From assembly GCA_020053615.1 (NCBI GenBank), contig JAGVMW010000204.1, positions 1-14,618 of the forward strand: DNA of 14,618 nucleotides, read 5' to 3'. Numbering within the stretch: position 1 is the stretch's first letter; every line of letters begins with the position of its first letter. This DNA is from an archaeon. Lineage in GTDB: Archaea; Nanobdellota; Nanobdellia; Woesearchaeales; GW2011-AR9. Below, in pieces: positions 13,840 to 14,618 of the stretch. The notes below the pieces were generated by a model, which saw nothing but the letters and a program-made list of their open reading frames with translations, ran no database searches and was not told the origin of the DNA. The position numbers were made by a program, and so were the translations under genes.

Positions 13840-14462
13840 TAACCTCCCAACAGATGCGAGAATTGGAAGAATATGCTTTATCTAAAGATATTTCTATCGC
13901 TGAACTGATGGAAAATGCGGGAAGAGGAGTATTTCGCGCCATCAGAGAGAAATATGAGCTAACTGACCAGCGCGTAGTAATATTCTGCGGAACCGGCAAT
14001 AATGGCGGAGATGGTCTAGTCGTAGCAAGATATTTCCACGAGAAACATTTTCCAGTAGTGGTGTTGTTATTTGGTCCAAAAGAAAGCCTAAGCGACGAAT
14101 CTAGAGATAATTATGAAAAGCTCAAGAAGCAGGTGAATGTTCTGTTCATCTTAACTCCAGAAGAATTAAGTAAATTTCGTTTTCAACCTCATCATAAATT
14201 ACTATTGATTGATGCGATGTTAGGAATTGGTGCTAAAGGAATGGTACGTGAGCCGATAGCTTCTGTCATTGAATTATTCAATTCTATTTCTGGGATAAAA
14301 GTAGCAGTAGATTTGCCTTCTGGCTTGAATGCGGATACCGGAGAAGTTTTAGGCAAGATGTGTGAATGTGATTTTATTGTAACGTTTCATGATATCAAAG
14401 TGGGATTGGAGAAGTTTCGGGAGAAGGTTAAAGTAGTGGATATTGGAATACCGAAGAGATGA
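13836..14462 (+). CDS. nnrE: NAD(P)H-hydrate epimerase
   Basis: Protein of 208 residues from the ATG at 13836, which overlaps the preceding stop codon as ATGA; a TTG at 13806 would add ten residues that are not family-like. The enzyme interconverts the R and S forms of damaged, hydrated NADH/NADPH so that a dehydratase can restore them. Visible motifs are IAELMENAGR (21-30), GTGNNGGDG (52-60), IDAMLGIGAKG (125-135) and VDLPSGLNADTGEV (158-171), all in the YjeF N-terminal domain. It is only the epimerase domain; the dehydratase domain (NnrD), often fused in archaea and bacteria, is absent and may lie elsewhere. A hairpin with a T-run follows. The tight overlap with a Schlafen-type gene is unusual for this housekeeping repair gene. 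Confidence 0.93.
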   Translation: MITSQQMRELEEYALSKDISIAELMENAGRGVFRAIREKYELTDQRVVIFCGTGNNGGDGLVVARYFHEKHFPVVVLLFGPKESLSDESRDNYEKLKKQVNVLFILTPEELSKFRFQPHHKLLLIDAMLGIGAKGMVREPIASVIELFNSISGIKVAVDLPSGLNADTGEVLGKMCECDFIVTFHDIKVGLEKFREKVKVVDIGIPKR

Positions 14463-14496
14463 TTAGTTTTATTCATTTACAAGTGGATCATATGAT

Positions 14497-14520
14497 GCAG
14501 GGGAAAATCCCTATTTTTTA
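14497..14520 (+). terminator. nnrE: Hairpin with T-run after nnrE
   Basis: AGGG (14499-14502) pairs with CCCT (14509-14512) around GAAAAT, followed by ATTTTTTA. Stem plus T-run resembles an intrinsic terminator. Confidence 0.5.
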
Positions 14521-14528
14521 CCGTAATA

Positions 14529-14618
14529 CTTCAGTAATCTGAAGCGTGATGAGCATCATAAAGTCGAAATCCGTTCGATTATTACATAGAGAGCGACAGA
14601 GTAAAGTCGACTGCGGTC
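14529..14618. other. Hairpin-rich end of the window
   Basis: After the terminator come a perfect hairpin CTTCAG/CTGAAG with a TAAT loop (14529-14534/14539-14544), TGATG/CATCA (14547-14558), and TCGAA/TTCGA (14564-14568/14574-14578). It is richer in G+C than the coding flanks, as is the element at 6388-6522, with which it shares GATGAGCAT. No open frame of note. It may be the beginning of a structured RNA or repeat that continues beyond the window; it does not fold as a tRNA by eye. Confidence 0.35.

Noticed and set aside
14545..14618. tRNA gene, because of a TTCGATT T-loop-like word
   Set aside because: No matching acceptor, D or anticodon stems could be placed around it.

Overview
The window looks like a chromosomal segment of a small-genome archaeon, most likely of the DPANN group (Woesearchaeota/Pacearchaeota-like). 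The grounds are an archaeal-type ATP-dependent DNA ligase, archaeal TATA boxes ahead of most genes, several apparently leaderless starts about 27-29 nt from a TATA centre, a membrane-anchored winged-helix regulator of the COG2512 kind, and secreted proteins with Cys-rich, Ig-like and beta-propeller modules. The lineage is an inference from gene style, not from a marker gene.

Layout. 1-254 holds hairpins and two exact 19-bp repeats upstream of a TATA box. 255-1356 is a two-gene nucleotidyltransferase (winged-helix + MNT) / HEPN toxin-antitoxin-type operon. 1411-4451 (minus) encodes a surface protein with a seven-repeat propeller and, upstream of it, a transmembrane protein with a cytosolic winged helix. 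4711-6826 (plus) carries an unrecognised basic protein, a secreted coiled-coil protein, a GC-richer structured element bounded by 12-bp inverted repeats, and a small acidic lipoprotein. 6841-12413 (minus) holds DNA ligase, a Schlafen/AlbA-type ATPase, a HIT hydrolase and an Atm1-like ABC exporter; ligase, the ATPase and HIT have TATA boxes of their own, and the exporter uses the divergent box described next. 12469-14462 (plus) holds a second Schlafen/AlbA-type ATPase whose stop codon overlaps the start of an NAD(P)H-hydrate epimerase (NnrE), followed by a terminator-like hairpin.

How the parts may connect. The two Schlafen-type genes are paralogues with closely similar N-terminal domains. Each has a different 12-bp tandem repeat in the linker before its C-terminal winged helix. 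One shares a promoter-proximal 24-bp motif with the DNA ligase gene and ends inside a double inverted-repeat array; the other is fired divergently with the ABC exporter from one palindromic TATA box. The most unusual signals are regulatory or structural: the palindromic bidirectional promoter, the four-copy inverted-repeat array at 8645-8734, the duplicated ligase/Schlafen motif, the tandem TATA boxes paired with alternative starts at 4457-4486, and the structured element at 6388-6522.

No CRISPR array, rRNA, tRNA or transposase gene was seen.
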